Below are positions 1 to 6,551 of a stretch of DNA of 8,847 bases, piece by piece. The DNA is from Desulfobulbaceae bacterium (lineage in GTDB: Bacteria; Desulfobacterota; Desulfobulbia; Desulfobulbales; DAOVSZ01), in NCBI GenBank assembly GCA_030627725.1, contig DAOVSZ010000092.1:1-8847 (forward strand). Reading direction: 5' to 3'. Numbering within the stretch: the stretch's first letter is position 1; the number at the start of each line of letters is the position of its first letter. The position numbers and the translations under genes are program-made. Below the pieces are notes generated by a model. It did no database searches. It saw nothing but the letters and a program-made list of their open reading frames with translations, and was not told the origin of the DNA.

Positions 1-201
1 ATCGCTGATTGTCCTGCCCATGGCAATGATTTCATCTTCGATGGTTGCAAACGAAAAAAAGTGGCAAAATAGGCTTATTTTTTTTACCAGTTCAGGTGCA
101 TCGCTGTCCGATTTGCTCCACCAGTCAGCTTCACGGTAGAGTGAAGTGATGCTGCTGATTTGGCGGCTTGTAGGGTCTGTGAGAAAGCAGTATGAGGGCA
201 T
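1..201 (-). CDS. GNAT-family N-acetyltransferase, N-terminal part (gene runs off the left edge)
   Basis: The minus strand is open from an ATG at 201 to the window edge, giving 67 residues that begin MPSYCFLTDP and end IIAMGRTISD. The stretch resembles the N-terminal half of GNAT acyl-CoA-dependent acetyltransferases: a helical segment with the SLYREADWW block (about residues 19-27), then two strands ending in the G-M-G-R-x-I-S-D signature (about 61-67) that in many GNATs precedes the acetyl-CoA-binding loop. That loop (R/Q-x-x-G-x-G/A) would lie outside the window, so neither substrate nor acetyl-CoA binding can be judged. The ATG at 201 is the only ATG in frame after an upstream stop. No good Shine-Dalgarno is visible before it, so the start is moderately certain. 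The gene is divergent from the MBL hydrolase at 376. Family assignment is from pattern recognition of the sequence; substrate unknown. Confidence 0.75.
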   Translation of the reverse strand, partial: MPSYCFLTDPTSRQISSITSLYREADWWSKSDSDAPELVKKISLFCHFFSFATIEDEIIAMGRTISD

Positions 202-230
202 TGGCTGTTTTGATGGCAGTGTGATTTTTT

Positions 231-282
231 TTGCAGAACGGTTAAGGTGTTATATATAGCATTAAATGATGTTTTCTGTCCA
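231..282. promoter_or_regulatory. Probable divergent promoter region sharing a TATATATA core
   Basis: On the plus strand TTGCAG (231-236) lies 16 bp before TATATA (253-258), a reasonable sigma-70 layout for the MBL hydrolase gene at 376. On the minus strand TGGACA (plus 277-282) lies 18 bp before the same TATATA, a fair layout for the acetyltransferase gene starting at 201. The alternating T-A core reads the same on both strands, so the two promoters would overlap and could compete. The boxes are seen in the sequence; their use is inferred, and the plus-strand transcript would read through the 59-bp repeat at 305-363. Confidence 0.4.
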
Positions 283-304
283 CATGCAAGAAACAAGAAT
301 TATT

Positions 305-363
305 TGAACAGTTACGCGATGGAGTTTAGGCTATGTTTGCCGCTCCACCTGAATAGTTACGAG
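305..363 (+). repeat. 59-bp dispersed repeat, copy 1
   Basis: This stretch matches 8613-8671 at 56 of 59 positions in the same orientation; the differences are at 316, 317 and 324, and the last 39 bp (325-363) are identical. The unit starts with TGAACAGTTAC (305-315) and carries a near-identical TGAATAGTTAC (350-360) 45 bp further on. To the left of 305 the match stops abruptly. Copy 2 forms the right end of a 185-bp MITE-like element, so copy 1 is probably a solo end or truncated relic of the same family. It lies 12 bp before the hydrolase start codon, and its last bases (GAG, 361-363) form part of the probable Shine-Dalgarno GAGAGG. Confidence 0.85.
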
Positions 364-375
364 AGGATAAACAGT

Positions 376-1221
376 ATGCAGCAAGGATTCAGATTGGGTG
401 AGTTTGAGATTTTCTGGTTGGGTGGCGGAGAAATCGAACTTGATGGCGGAACTATGTTCGGGGTTGTTCCCAAGGTGCTCTGGGAGAAAAAATTTCCTGC
501 AAATGCAGATAATTACGTAAGACTTGTCAATACCGCAATTCTTGTGAAGACTCGTGAGGGAAATGTCCTCATAGAGACTGGAATCGGCAACAAGTTGACG
601 GAAAAGCAAAAGAAGATTTTTCGCGTTTTGAAAGAGTGGGCAATTCCAGAGGCACTCGACGATCTTGATATGACCTGTAATGATATCGACCACGTCATCC
701 TGACTCATTGTGATTTTGATCACGCCGGTGGAATCGTCTCAAATGATGGAGAGGGTCGATTGCAACTCACCTTCCCCCGAGCTGTTCATTATATTCAGCA
801 GTTGGAATGGGAGGATGTGTTGGCGCCCAATAGACGATCGAAGAGCGCCTACTGGCCTGTGAATCTGGACCTGTTGCATGGGTGTGAGAATCTGAAACTT
901 GTTGATGAGGAGTTTGAGGTCGTTAAAGGGATAAAGGTCATGCGAACAGGGGGACATACCCGCGGGCATCAGGTCGTGTGGATGGTTTCTGAAGGTGACT
1001 CAGCCGTTCACATGGGCGATTTGCTGCCTAGCCATGTCTACAGCAACCCTCTCTGGATTACGGCCTTTGATAATTATCCTCTGGAATCGATCAGGATGAA
1101 AGAGGAGATCATGGAGAAGGCCGTCAAGGAAGGAATGTGGTTTATTTTCTACCATGACCCCTTTCTGTCCGCCTGCAAATTTGATGTTGAGGGTCAAGTT
1201 ATAGAACAAAGAGAATGGTAG
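376..1221 (+). CDS. MBL-fold metallo-hydrolase with a variant HxDxDH metal motif
   Basis: A 281-residue hydrolase of the metallo-beta-lactamase superfamily, probably soluble and cytoplasmic, most like the glyoxalase II/lactonase branch. Metal-site residues appear in the family order: H111-C-D113-F-D115-H116 followed by AGG, H194 in GGHTRGH, D215 in HMGD, and H260 in FYHDP. The usual motif is HxHxDH; here the second His is Asp (D113), while the other ligands are kept, so an active but altered metal centre is likely. The substrate cannot be told; AHL-lactonase-like and other ester or lactone hydrolases share this pattern. The ATG at 376 has GAGAGG nine bases upstream. The frame stays open to 247, but that 43-codon extension is mostly translated 59-bp repeat and is not taken as coding. 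The gene ends 2 bp from the converging SNF2 gene. Confidence 0.88.
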   Translation: MQQGFRLGEFEIFWLGGGEIELDGGTMFGVVPKVLWEKKFPANADNYVRLVNTAILVKTREGNVLIETGIGNKLTEKQKKIFRVLKEWAIPEALDDLDMTCNDIDHVILTHCDFDHAGGIVSNDGEGRLQLTFPRAVHYIQQLEWEDVLAPNRRSKSAYWPVNLDLLHGCENLKLVDEEFEVVKGIKVMRTGGHTRGHQVVWMVSEGDSAVHMGDLLPSHVYSNPLWITAFDNYPLESIRMKEEIMEKAVKEGMWFIFYHDPFLSACKFDVEGQVIEQREW

Positions 1222-1223
1222 GT

Positions 1224-4200
1224 TTATCTTCCCTTGAGCAGTGTGAGGAGTTCTTCGGTTGAGATTTTTCCGCTCAGGTCGCTGCCTTCAAGGAGGCTGT
1301 TGGCCAGGTCGCGTTTGTCCTGGTGAAGCTGGACGATTTTTTCCTCAATGGTATTTTGGGTGACGAGCCGGTAGACCGTGACCGGGTGGGTCTGGCCGAT
1401 CCTGTGCGCCCGGTCCGAGGCCTGGTCCTCCACGGCAGGATTCCACCAGGGGTCCATGTGGATAACATAATCTGCCGCAGTCAGGTTCAGGCCCAGTCCT
1501 CCGGCCTTCAGGCTGATCAGAAACAGGTCTCCTTCACCTGCCTGAAAAGATTCGACCCGTTTCTGCCGCTGGCGCGCCGGAGTACTGCCGTCGAGATACT
1601 GAAAGACGATATTTTTTTGTTCGAGAAATTCCCGGATGATTTTAAGGTGACCGACAAACTGGCTGAAAACCAGGGCCTTATGGTTGTTCTCAAGAAGTTC
1701 TTCGATGATGTTGCCGAAAAGGTTGAGTTTGGAGCTTGGGATTGTTATCTGCTCCGAGACTAATCTTGCGTTGCAGCAGGCCCTGCGCAGTCTCATGATT
1801 TCCGCTAATATCTTCAGCTGACGCTGGCCTTGATGACCGCCGGTATCCTGCAGGCTTTCCAATGCTTCCCTTCGAAGCGCTTCGTAAAAAGAGGTTTCCT
1901 CTCTGCTCATTTCAACCTGGAGTACCACCTCTGTCCTCGGTGGCAGTTCTTCTAAAACCTGTGATTTGATACGCCGCAATATGAATGGTTGAATCAGTTC
2001 TTTGAGCCTGCGTCTTGCATTACGGTCATTATGTCTCTCAATGGGGATGGCGAAACGCTCATTAAAATGATCAAGAGAACCAAGAAAACCAGGGTTGATA
2101 AATTGAAAGAGGTTCCAGAGTTCGCCCAGATGGTTCTCAATTGGAGTACCGGTTGTAATGAACCGGAATTTGCCCTTGAGAGACATCGCAGCCTTTGATC
2201 GTTTCGTCATGATGTTCTTGATGGCCTGGGCTTCATCCAGAACAATGGTCTGCCACTCGATACTTGACAGGATGTCCGCCTCTTGCTGAAGCATGCCATA
2301 GCTTGTGATAAGGACGTCAAATCCTTTGAGTTCTTTTATGAGCTTTTTCCGTTGTTTCCCTCCGAAGATGATACTGTTGATGGTTGGCGTAAATCGGCTC
2401 ATTTCTTCCTGCCAGTTCATGCAGACGGAAGTAGGAGCAACAACGAGTGTAGGGCCTTTTGGCGCCCTTGCGAGAATGATGGCAAGCGCCTGGACGGTTT
2501 TGCCGAGTCCCATGTCATCGGCCAGGCATGCCCCGACTTCCCAGTGTGCCAGCCGAGCCAGCCAGACATAGCCGTCTTCCTGATAGTCCCTGAGTTGTGC
2601 CTGCATCGTTGATGGGATAACCGGCTTGAACTTGCCGGCCTCTGCAATGCGATTCATATGCTTTTCCCAATCAACATCCGCGTGAAACTCGATTCCGCTT
2701 CGGGTAAAATCATCAATTGCATGGGCTGCCAGTGGATGGACCAGGATATTTTCTTCGCCCAGTTCAGCATAGGCCCCAAGCGCTGCCAGTTGTTTCTGCA
2801 GTTCCTTGGAAAGTGTAAGAAATTGACCGCGGCCAAGCGGAATAAATCGGCTTGAGGTTTGTGACGTAAGCTCAAGAAGTTTCCTCATGTCGAGGACAAG
2901 GTCTTCATCCAGTTGCAGTTTTCCTTTGAGTTCGAACCAGTTTTGCTTTTTACGTATGGTCATGTTCAATCTGTCAAAGGTAATCTGCGGGCTGACGGTA
3001 AGCTTTTTCCCTTCCGGCCATTCGACAATGATATCATCTTCGAGGGCCCTCAGCTCCAGCAGGATCTGGAGACAGTCGTCCGGTTTTTCGAGTATCCATT
3101 CCCGCTCATCAACGTCATGCATGAAGAGTGTTGGGCAGGCCGTCTCGACCCGGTCAGCGTTTTTGGCCTCCAGGTTCATGTCTCGTTTTGTCTGCATGCG
3201 TTGTCCTGAGATTTCGGCGATCACATTTTTTGTCCCCTTTCCCGGTTTAAGGTATGGGCCGCCTGTTTCAAAGGGCTTGACAAAAAAGGACATGCGGAAA
3301 CCTGACGACCCGACCGGTTGGAGGTGAACATAGATTCTCGTGTCGGCGGGGATCTCCTTGATTTCATTTGAGACGCCGCCAATCGCGGAATGAACAGTGA
3401 CATGTGAGGACACATTCGCAAGAGTGGAAAGAACTTTTTTCTGGGCGGAAACAGGAACAGTAAGGCCTCCCATGCCGATAATTTTTGCAATTCGTCTGTG
3501 ATTCCTGGTCACCTCAATTATTTTGAACCGGGATGGAGTTTCTCCGACAATAACAACGTTCTCATCAAAAATGTTGGGAAGAAGTGAGAGATACAGCATG
3601 TCACCCTTCCTCATAACCCGAAGTTCCGGTTCGCCCTTGATAAATTCAGCCGGGGTCGGAGGGTCTCCTGCCAGCAGGATATTCGGATGGCCTACAAGGG
3701 CCGGCAGGGCCTTGTCGTGGTTGAGATTAAAGGAAGATCCCCAGGGGGTATGCTCATTTCTGATCGTGGCGCATATTGCTTGGTCTTGTTCGTTTAAGAA
3801 ATCGATTTTGTCGGGTTTAAGAAGTCTTTTCAGCGAGATTTTTTTGCCCTTGGACCATTTGCCGGATACACTCTGTTTCTGTTCCTTTGGGATAATCGTC
3901 GGCTGACTGCTCTCCAGGTCAATGACCCATGTTAATCGTCTTGTGCAGGCATGCTTTTGTCTGTATCCGATGGAGGGTGAAGTGCAATTTAAGGCTTTTA
4001 AGGCACGCTGCCATGGTTCTTCAGGTCTGGATGCAGAGCTGATTGAGATCATGCCGGATTTTTTCCTGATTTTTTCGGCATAGTTGCGACAGACGCTTTT
4101 TCTGCCTGAGAGCTGGAGAAGTTCTGCATATTCCATGGCAAGCCAGCTATATCCGTTTTCTCTGGCTCGCATGAAAAGAGAAACAAGCAAGTCAGCCTGG

Positions 4201-5381
4201 TTGTTTTCAAGCTTGCCGTCGATCCAATATCGGGCCAGAGAATGAAACAGCACTGTTATGCTGTCGCTGTCGGCCGGAAGTTTTTTCGACTGCAGACGAC
4301 TGAGTGTAAAGTCAGAAGGGTTTTCTTGAAGATCGACAATCTGCAGCAACAGGAGATAAGAAGGCAGAAAGATGTTGTGCGGTTGGATTTCATGGACAGA
4401 GTCAATAATTTTCCTGATTCTTTCCAGGCGCGAAAAATCGCCTGTTTTAAAGAGGGCAAGGATAAAGAACAACCCTTCAATGCCGGTGAAATAGGCATTG
4501 TTTTTCCTGTTGATTTTTTGCAGCAGTTTGAGGTCTGTTTCAAAATATCTGATCGCCTTGTCGTTGTCGCCCAGAAGAAAAAAGAGCCAGCCCCGCAGGC
4601 CGAAGGATGTAATTTCTTTACCGGCTTTTTTCAGTGTGGCCTGTGCCTTGACAATGTTGCCATGGAGCAGCAGGTGAACGATTAACAGATAATAAAAAGA
4701 AGGTCTTCCTTCAGGCGGAATATGGCTTATTGCGCCCCGCTTCTGCAAGAAGGCAAGCGGCAAGGAGATTGGTGTGAGTGTTGAAAGGGAGTTTTTTAGA
4801 ATCTCATGAAGAGAGTAGAGCTGTATCTGTGCCGGGAGGGCGCTGAACCAGTTGATGTCAAACGGGTTATTGCATATCTGAATAACAGGATGGACCCGGC
4901 TCGTTTCCGGAAAATCAAAGAGCAGCAGGAGATACTTATTAAAGAGTTCCAGGTTGTGGGTGTATATGCCGATACGCATTTCCCTGATATGTCTCAGATA
5001 GTTTTTTGAGTGAGATATGTTTTTGCTTTCTGATATCGGAAAAATTTCGCGGACGGCAACTACCATGCTTTCAAAACGGCCATCGTGAATGGAGTTTCTG
5101 GTAGCGATCTCGATTACCTGCTGATTGCAGCAGAGGTTAGTGTCTACTAAGCCAAGTTTTTTCAGTTTGCTCAGGCAGGCGGCCAGTTTTTCGCTTTCAA
5201 GCATGGTGCTGTCAGCTGGAGCGAAAGAGATTCTGTGAAGGCATTCCGCCAGAGCGAGTTCGTTGACAGGCTCATATATAACTGAGATGAGCTGGAGAAT
5301 GAAACACTCATGATCAGGGAGTGAGTCACAGGCTGTGATGAGTTGGTCGCGGGAGAAATCCGGTTGTTCCGTGGAGGTCAT
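1224..5381 (-). CDS. Large SNF2-family DEAD/DEAH-box ATPase (helicase-like) with long N-terminal region
   Basis: A 1385-residue protein whose C-terminal third is a complete Swi2/Snf2 motor. Visible motifs: Walker A DDMGLGKT with K961, motif Ia VVAPTSVCMNW shortly after, Walker B DEAQ at 1049-1052, TGTPIEN at 1077-1083, then the second RecA lobe with DGSTPARQRQ from D1264, SLKAGGLGLNL, DPWWNPAVEDQA and the arginine-finger motif HRIGQ (R1327). Such proteins use ATP to translocate on duplex DNA and remodel protein-DNA complexes, usually without strand separation. Residues about 130-450 are leucine-rich and helical in look, like a TPR-type solenoid; about 560-900 looks beta-rich and may match the region before the motor in other long bacterial SNF2 proteins. 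No SWIM zinc-binding motif, nuclease or methylase domain was noticed. It is longer than the common 1000-1100-residue bacterial type. The frame is unbroken. The ATG at 5381 has only a weak AT-rich ribosome site, so the exact start is less sure. It appears monocistronic. Cellular role unknown. Confidence 0.93.
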   Translation of the reverse strand: MTSTEQPDFSRDQLITACDSLPDHECFILQLISVIYEPVNELALAECLHRISFAPADSTMLESEKLAACLSKLKKLGLVDTNLCCNQQVIEIATRNSIHDGRFESMVVAVREIFPISESKNISHSKNYLRHIREMRIGIYTHNLELFNKYLLLLFDFPETSRVHPVIQICNNPFDINWFSALPAQIQLYSLHEILKNSLSTLTPISLPLAFLQKRGAISHIPPEGRPSFYYLLIVHLLLHGNIVKAQATLKKAGKEITSFGLRGWLFFLLGDNDKAIRYFETDLKLLQKINRKNNAYFTGIEGLFFILALFKTGDFSRLERIRKIIDSVHEIQPHNIFLPSYLLLLQIVDLQENPSDFTLSRLQSKKLPADSDSITVLFHSLARYWIDGKLENNQADLLVSLFMRARENGYSWLAMEYAELLQLSGRKSVCRNYAEKIRKKSGMISISSASRPEEPWQRALKALNCTSPSIGYRQKHACTRRLTWVIDLESSQPTIIPKEQKQSVSGKWSKGKKISLKRLLKPDKIDFLNEQDQAICATIRNEHTPWGSSFNLNHDKALPALVGHPNILLAGDPPTPAEFIKGEPELRVMRKGDMLYLSLLPNIFDENVVIVGETPSRFKIIEVTRNHRRIAKIIGMGGLTVPVSAQKKVLSTLANVSSHVTVHSAIGGVSNEIKEIPADTRIYVHLQPVGSSGFRMSFFVKPFETGGPYLKPGKGTKNVIAEISGQRMQTKRDMNLEAKNADRVETACPTLFMHDVDEREWILEKPDDCLQILLELRALEDDIIVEWPEGKKLTVSPQITFDRLNMTIRKKQNWFELKGKLQLDEDLVLDMRKLLELTSQTSSRFIPLGRGQFLTLSKELQKQLAALGAYAELGEENILVHPLAAHAIDDFTRSGIEFHADVDWEKHMNRIAEAGKFKPVIPSTMQAQLRDYQEDGYVWLARLAHWEVGACLADDMGLGKTVQALAIILARAPKGPTLVVAPTSVCMNWQEEMSRFTPTINSIIFGGKQRKKLIKELKGFDVLITSYGMLQQEADILSSIEWQTIVLDEAQAIKNIMTKRSKAAMSLKGKFRFITTGTPIENHLGELWNLFQFINPGFLGSLDHFNERFAIPIERHNDRNARRRLKELIQPFILRRIKSQVLEELPPRTEVVLQVEMSREETSFYEALRREALESLQDTGGHQGQRQLKILAEIMRLRRACCNARLVSEQITIPSSKLNLFGNIIEELLENNHKALVFSQFVGHLKIIREFLEQKNIVFQYLDGSTPARQRQKRVESFQAGEGDLFLISLKAGGLGLNLTAADYVIHMDPWWNPAVEDQASDRAHRIGQTHPVTVYRLVTQNTIEEKIVQLHQDKRDLANSLLEGSDLSGKISTEELLTLLKGR

Positions 5382-5432
5382 TTAATTCTATTTTTTGTTG
5401 GGACGTTGAGGTATTCGTGCTACACTCTACAC

Positions 5433-5451
5433 AAAATTGCCGCGCAATTTT
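5433..5451. promoter_or_regulatory. Perfect 8-bp hairpin in the SNF2 leader
   Basis: AAAATTGC (5433-5440) and GCAATTTT (5444-5451) form a perfect inverted repeat around a 3-base CGC. An overlapping alternative exists: GCGCAA (5442-5447) and TTGCGC (5450-5455). If the extended -10 at 5467-5475 is used, this hairpin lies near the 5' end of the SNF2 transcript, about 50 bases before the start codon. It could be an operator for a dimeric regulator or a stabilising 5' hairpin. It lacks a long T tract, so it does not look like a standard terminator. Function is inference only. Confidence 0.45.
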
Positions 5452-5466
5452 GCGCATCAACATTCT

Positions 5467-5475
5467 ATTATAACA
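5467..5475 (-). promoter_or_regulatory. Extended -10 promoter element for the SNF2 gene
   Basis: The minus strand reads TGTTATAAT here, a perfect consensus -10 hexamer (TATAAT) with the extended TGn in front. No good -35 is seen 17 bp upstream, which fits an extended -10 promoter. Transcription would begin near 5460 and give a leader of roughly 80 bases before the SNF2 ATG at 5381. Confidence 0.5.
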
Positions 5476-5527
5476 CAGATTGATCACTGTTTGGTGAGAG
5501 ATAGGTAAAAAAAATGGCTGGCCCGAC

Positions 5528-5762
5528 AGGATTCCCTGAATCCGTGAGCGTTCGAGAGCGGTTCGTATGCGCGAAGGGAACGATTTTGATTATCCTAGTG
5601 CGATATCGAAGAGTTACCGACAAAGCAGACGAGCCGCTATTGTACGCCCCGCAGGGCGGCAAAGTGAATTTAAAACAACCACAGGTTGTAGACTATTGTG
5701 TCGCAACTTCAAGAGGTTAAGGTTTTTGGCGCCCTCCTGCCGTCACGGATTTAGGGATTCCT
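5528..5762. repeat. 235-bp element bounded by a 20-bp imperfect inverted repeat (leader RNA or small mobile element)
   Basis: The left arm (5528-5547) and right arm (5743-5762) are complementary at 18 of 20 positions, with one further G-U pair and one mismatch (5532/5758). Inside are smaller inverted repeats with short loops: CGCCC/GGGCG (5645-5649/5654-5658) and ACAACC/GGTTGT (5675-5680/5684-5689); the left arm itself contains GGATTC/GAATCC (5529-5534/5538-5543). No convincing protein is encoded on either strand. The right arm ends seven bases before the GGAGG ribosome site of the MBL/AI-2E operon, so on the plus strand it would be a compact structured 5' leader. Alternatively it is a MITE-like insertion, but no target duplication is visible at its edges. 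I could not match it to a known riboswitch or small RNA. Confidence 0.6.
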
Positions 5763-5782
5763 TTAACTGGAGGAAATACGAG

Positions 5783-6541
5783 ATGAAGGTGAAATTTCTG
5801 GGGGTTGGTGAGGCGTGTGATCCGGAATATCACAATACCTCCATTCTGGTTGAGACGACTACCGGACATGATCAGATCATGCTTGATTGCGGTTTTACTG
5901 TACCGCACTCCTATTTTTCGCTTGTTCCGGATGCAGATGAATTAAATGGCCTTTGGATTTCTCATTTTCACGGTGACCATTTTTTCGGAACTCCCCTGCT
6001 GCTGCTTCGTCTGCACGAGATGGGAAGAAAGAAATCCTTTCTTATTTTGGGCCAGAAAAAAATTTCTGAAAAGATCACGGATGTTATGGAAATGGCGTAT
6101 CCTGGTTTTGTCGAGAAACTTTCCTTTTCGATAGAATTCCTTGAAGTTGAGCCTGGAGATGCGATAGAGACGGCAGGTTTTAGGTGGCGATCGGCTGAGA
6201 GTGAGCATTCTGCCCGGAACCTTGCTGTTCGGCTTGAGGCCGAAGGAAAATCTTTATTCTATAGTGGTGACGGTCGGATGACGGATGCAACGCGTGCTCT
6301 TGCAAACGGTTGTGACCTTGCCATCCACGAGGCATTTTGTCTGCAAGGTGATATGTCCGGTCATGGAAGCGTAGAGAGATGTATTGATTTTTCAGAAAAA
6401 ATTTCGGTGTCACATATAGCGCTTGTCCATCTGGGTCGGGAGAACCGGGCGGAAAACGCGAAAACGATAAGGGAAATGATCAGTAAGGTCCCTGGTGTTC
6501 ATCTCTTTTTGCCTGAATCAGGCGATGAATTTCAATTGTGA
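5783..6541 (+). CDS. RNase Z-like MBL-fold metallo-hydrolase
   Basis: A 252-residue cytoplasmic hydrolase of the metallo-beta-lactamase superfamily, in the RNase Z/RNase BN-like branch (COG1234 type). It has the complete two-metal site: H61-F-H63-G-D65-H66, H142 in SEHSARN, D163 in YSGDGRM, and H216 in LVHLGREN. The N-terminal MKVKFLGVGEA strand is typical of this branch. The long exosite arm that true tRNA 3'-processing RNase Z uses to hold tRNA is not obvious, so a tRNase role is possible but unproven; phosphodiesterases and other hydrolases share the fold. The ATG at 5783 follows a strong GGAGG (5769-5773) with nine bases between. The frame stays open upstream to 5567, but that stretch lies in the inverted-repeat element and does not look coding. 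A GTG-started membrane-protein gene follows 10 bp after its stop, so the two are probably cotranscribed. Confidence 0.88.
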   Translation: MKVKFLGVGEACDPEYHNTSILVETTTGHDQIMLDCGFTVPHSYFSLVPDADELNGLWISHFHGDHFFGTPLLLLRLHEMGRKKSFLILGQKKISEKITDVMEMAYPGFVEKLSFSIEFLEVEPGDAIETAGFRWRSAESEHSARNLAVRLEAEGKSLFYSGDGRMTDATRALANGCDLAIHEAFCLQGDMSGHGSVERCIDFSEKISVSHIALVHLGRENRAENAKTIREMISKVPGVHLFLPESGDEFQL

Positions 6542-6551
6542 AGGTGTGATC

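Noticed and set aside
84..296. 70-codon open frame on the minus strand
   Set aside because: It overlaps the acetyltransferase N-terminus in a different frame. The frame starting at 201 reads as a recognisable GNAT protein, so this one is a shadow.
247..375. 43-codon N-terminal extension of the MBL hydrolase
   Set aside because: It is largely translated 59-bp repeat, has no family-like sequence, and the ATG at 376 has a proper ribosome site.
1323..4685. Many plus-strand open frames of 60-150 codons opposite the SNF2 gene
   Set aside because: They are antisense shadows of one long, motif-rich coding frame.
376..5381. SNF2 plus MBL hydrolase as a known antiviral defence system
   Set aside because: The genes are convergent, not an operon, and none of the nuclease, methylase or other partners of known SNF2-containing defence systems is visible.
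5468..5720. Short open frames on both strands in the 5.4-5.7 kb gap
   Set aside because: Neither has a ribosome site or protein-like composition; both follow the inverted-repeat element.
5528..5762. Retron, 6S RNA, tmRNA or group II intron end
   Set aside because: The closing stem resembles a retron a1/a2 pairing, but no reverse transcriptase is present; signature sequences of tmRNA, RNase P RNA and intron domain V are not seen, and 6S similarity is only general size and a closed stem.
5567..5782. 72-codon N-terminal extension of the RNase Z-like hydrolase
   Set aside because: It lies mostly inside the inverted-repeat element, is Arg/Ser-rich without family similarity, and the ATG at 5783 has a strong GGAGG and begins with the typical first strand of the family.
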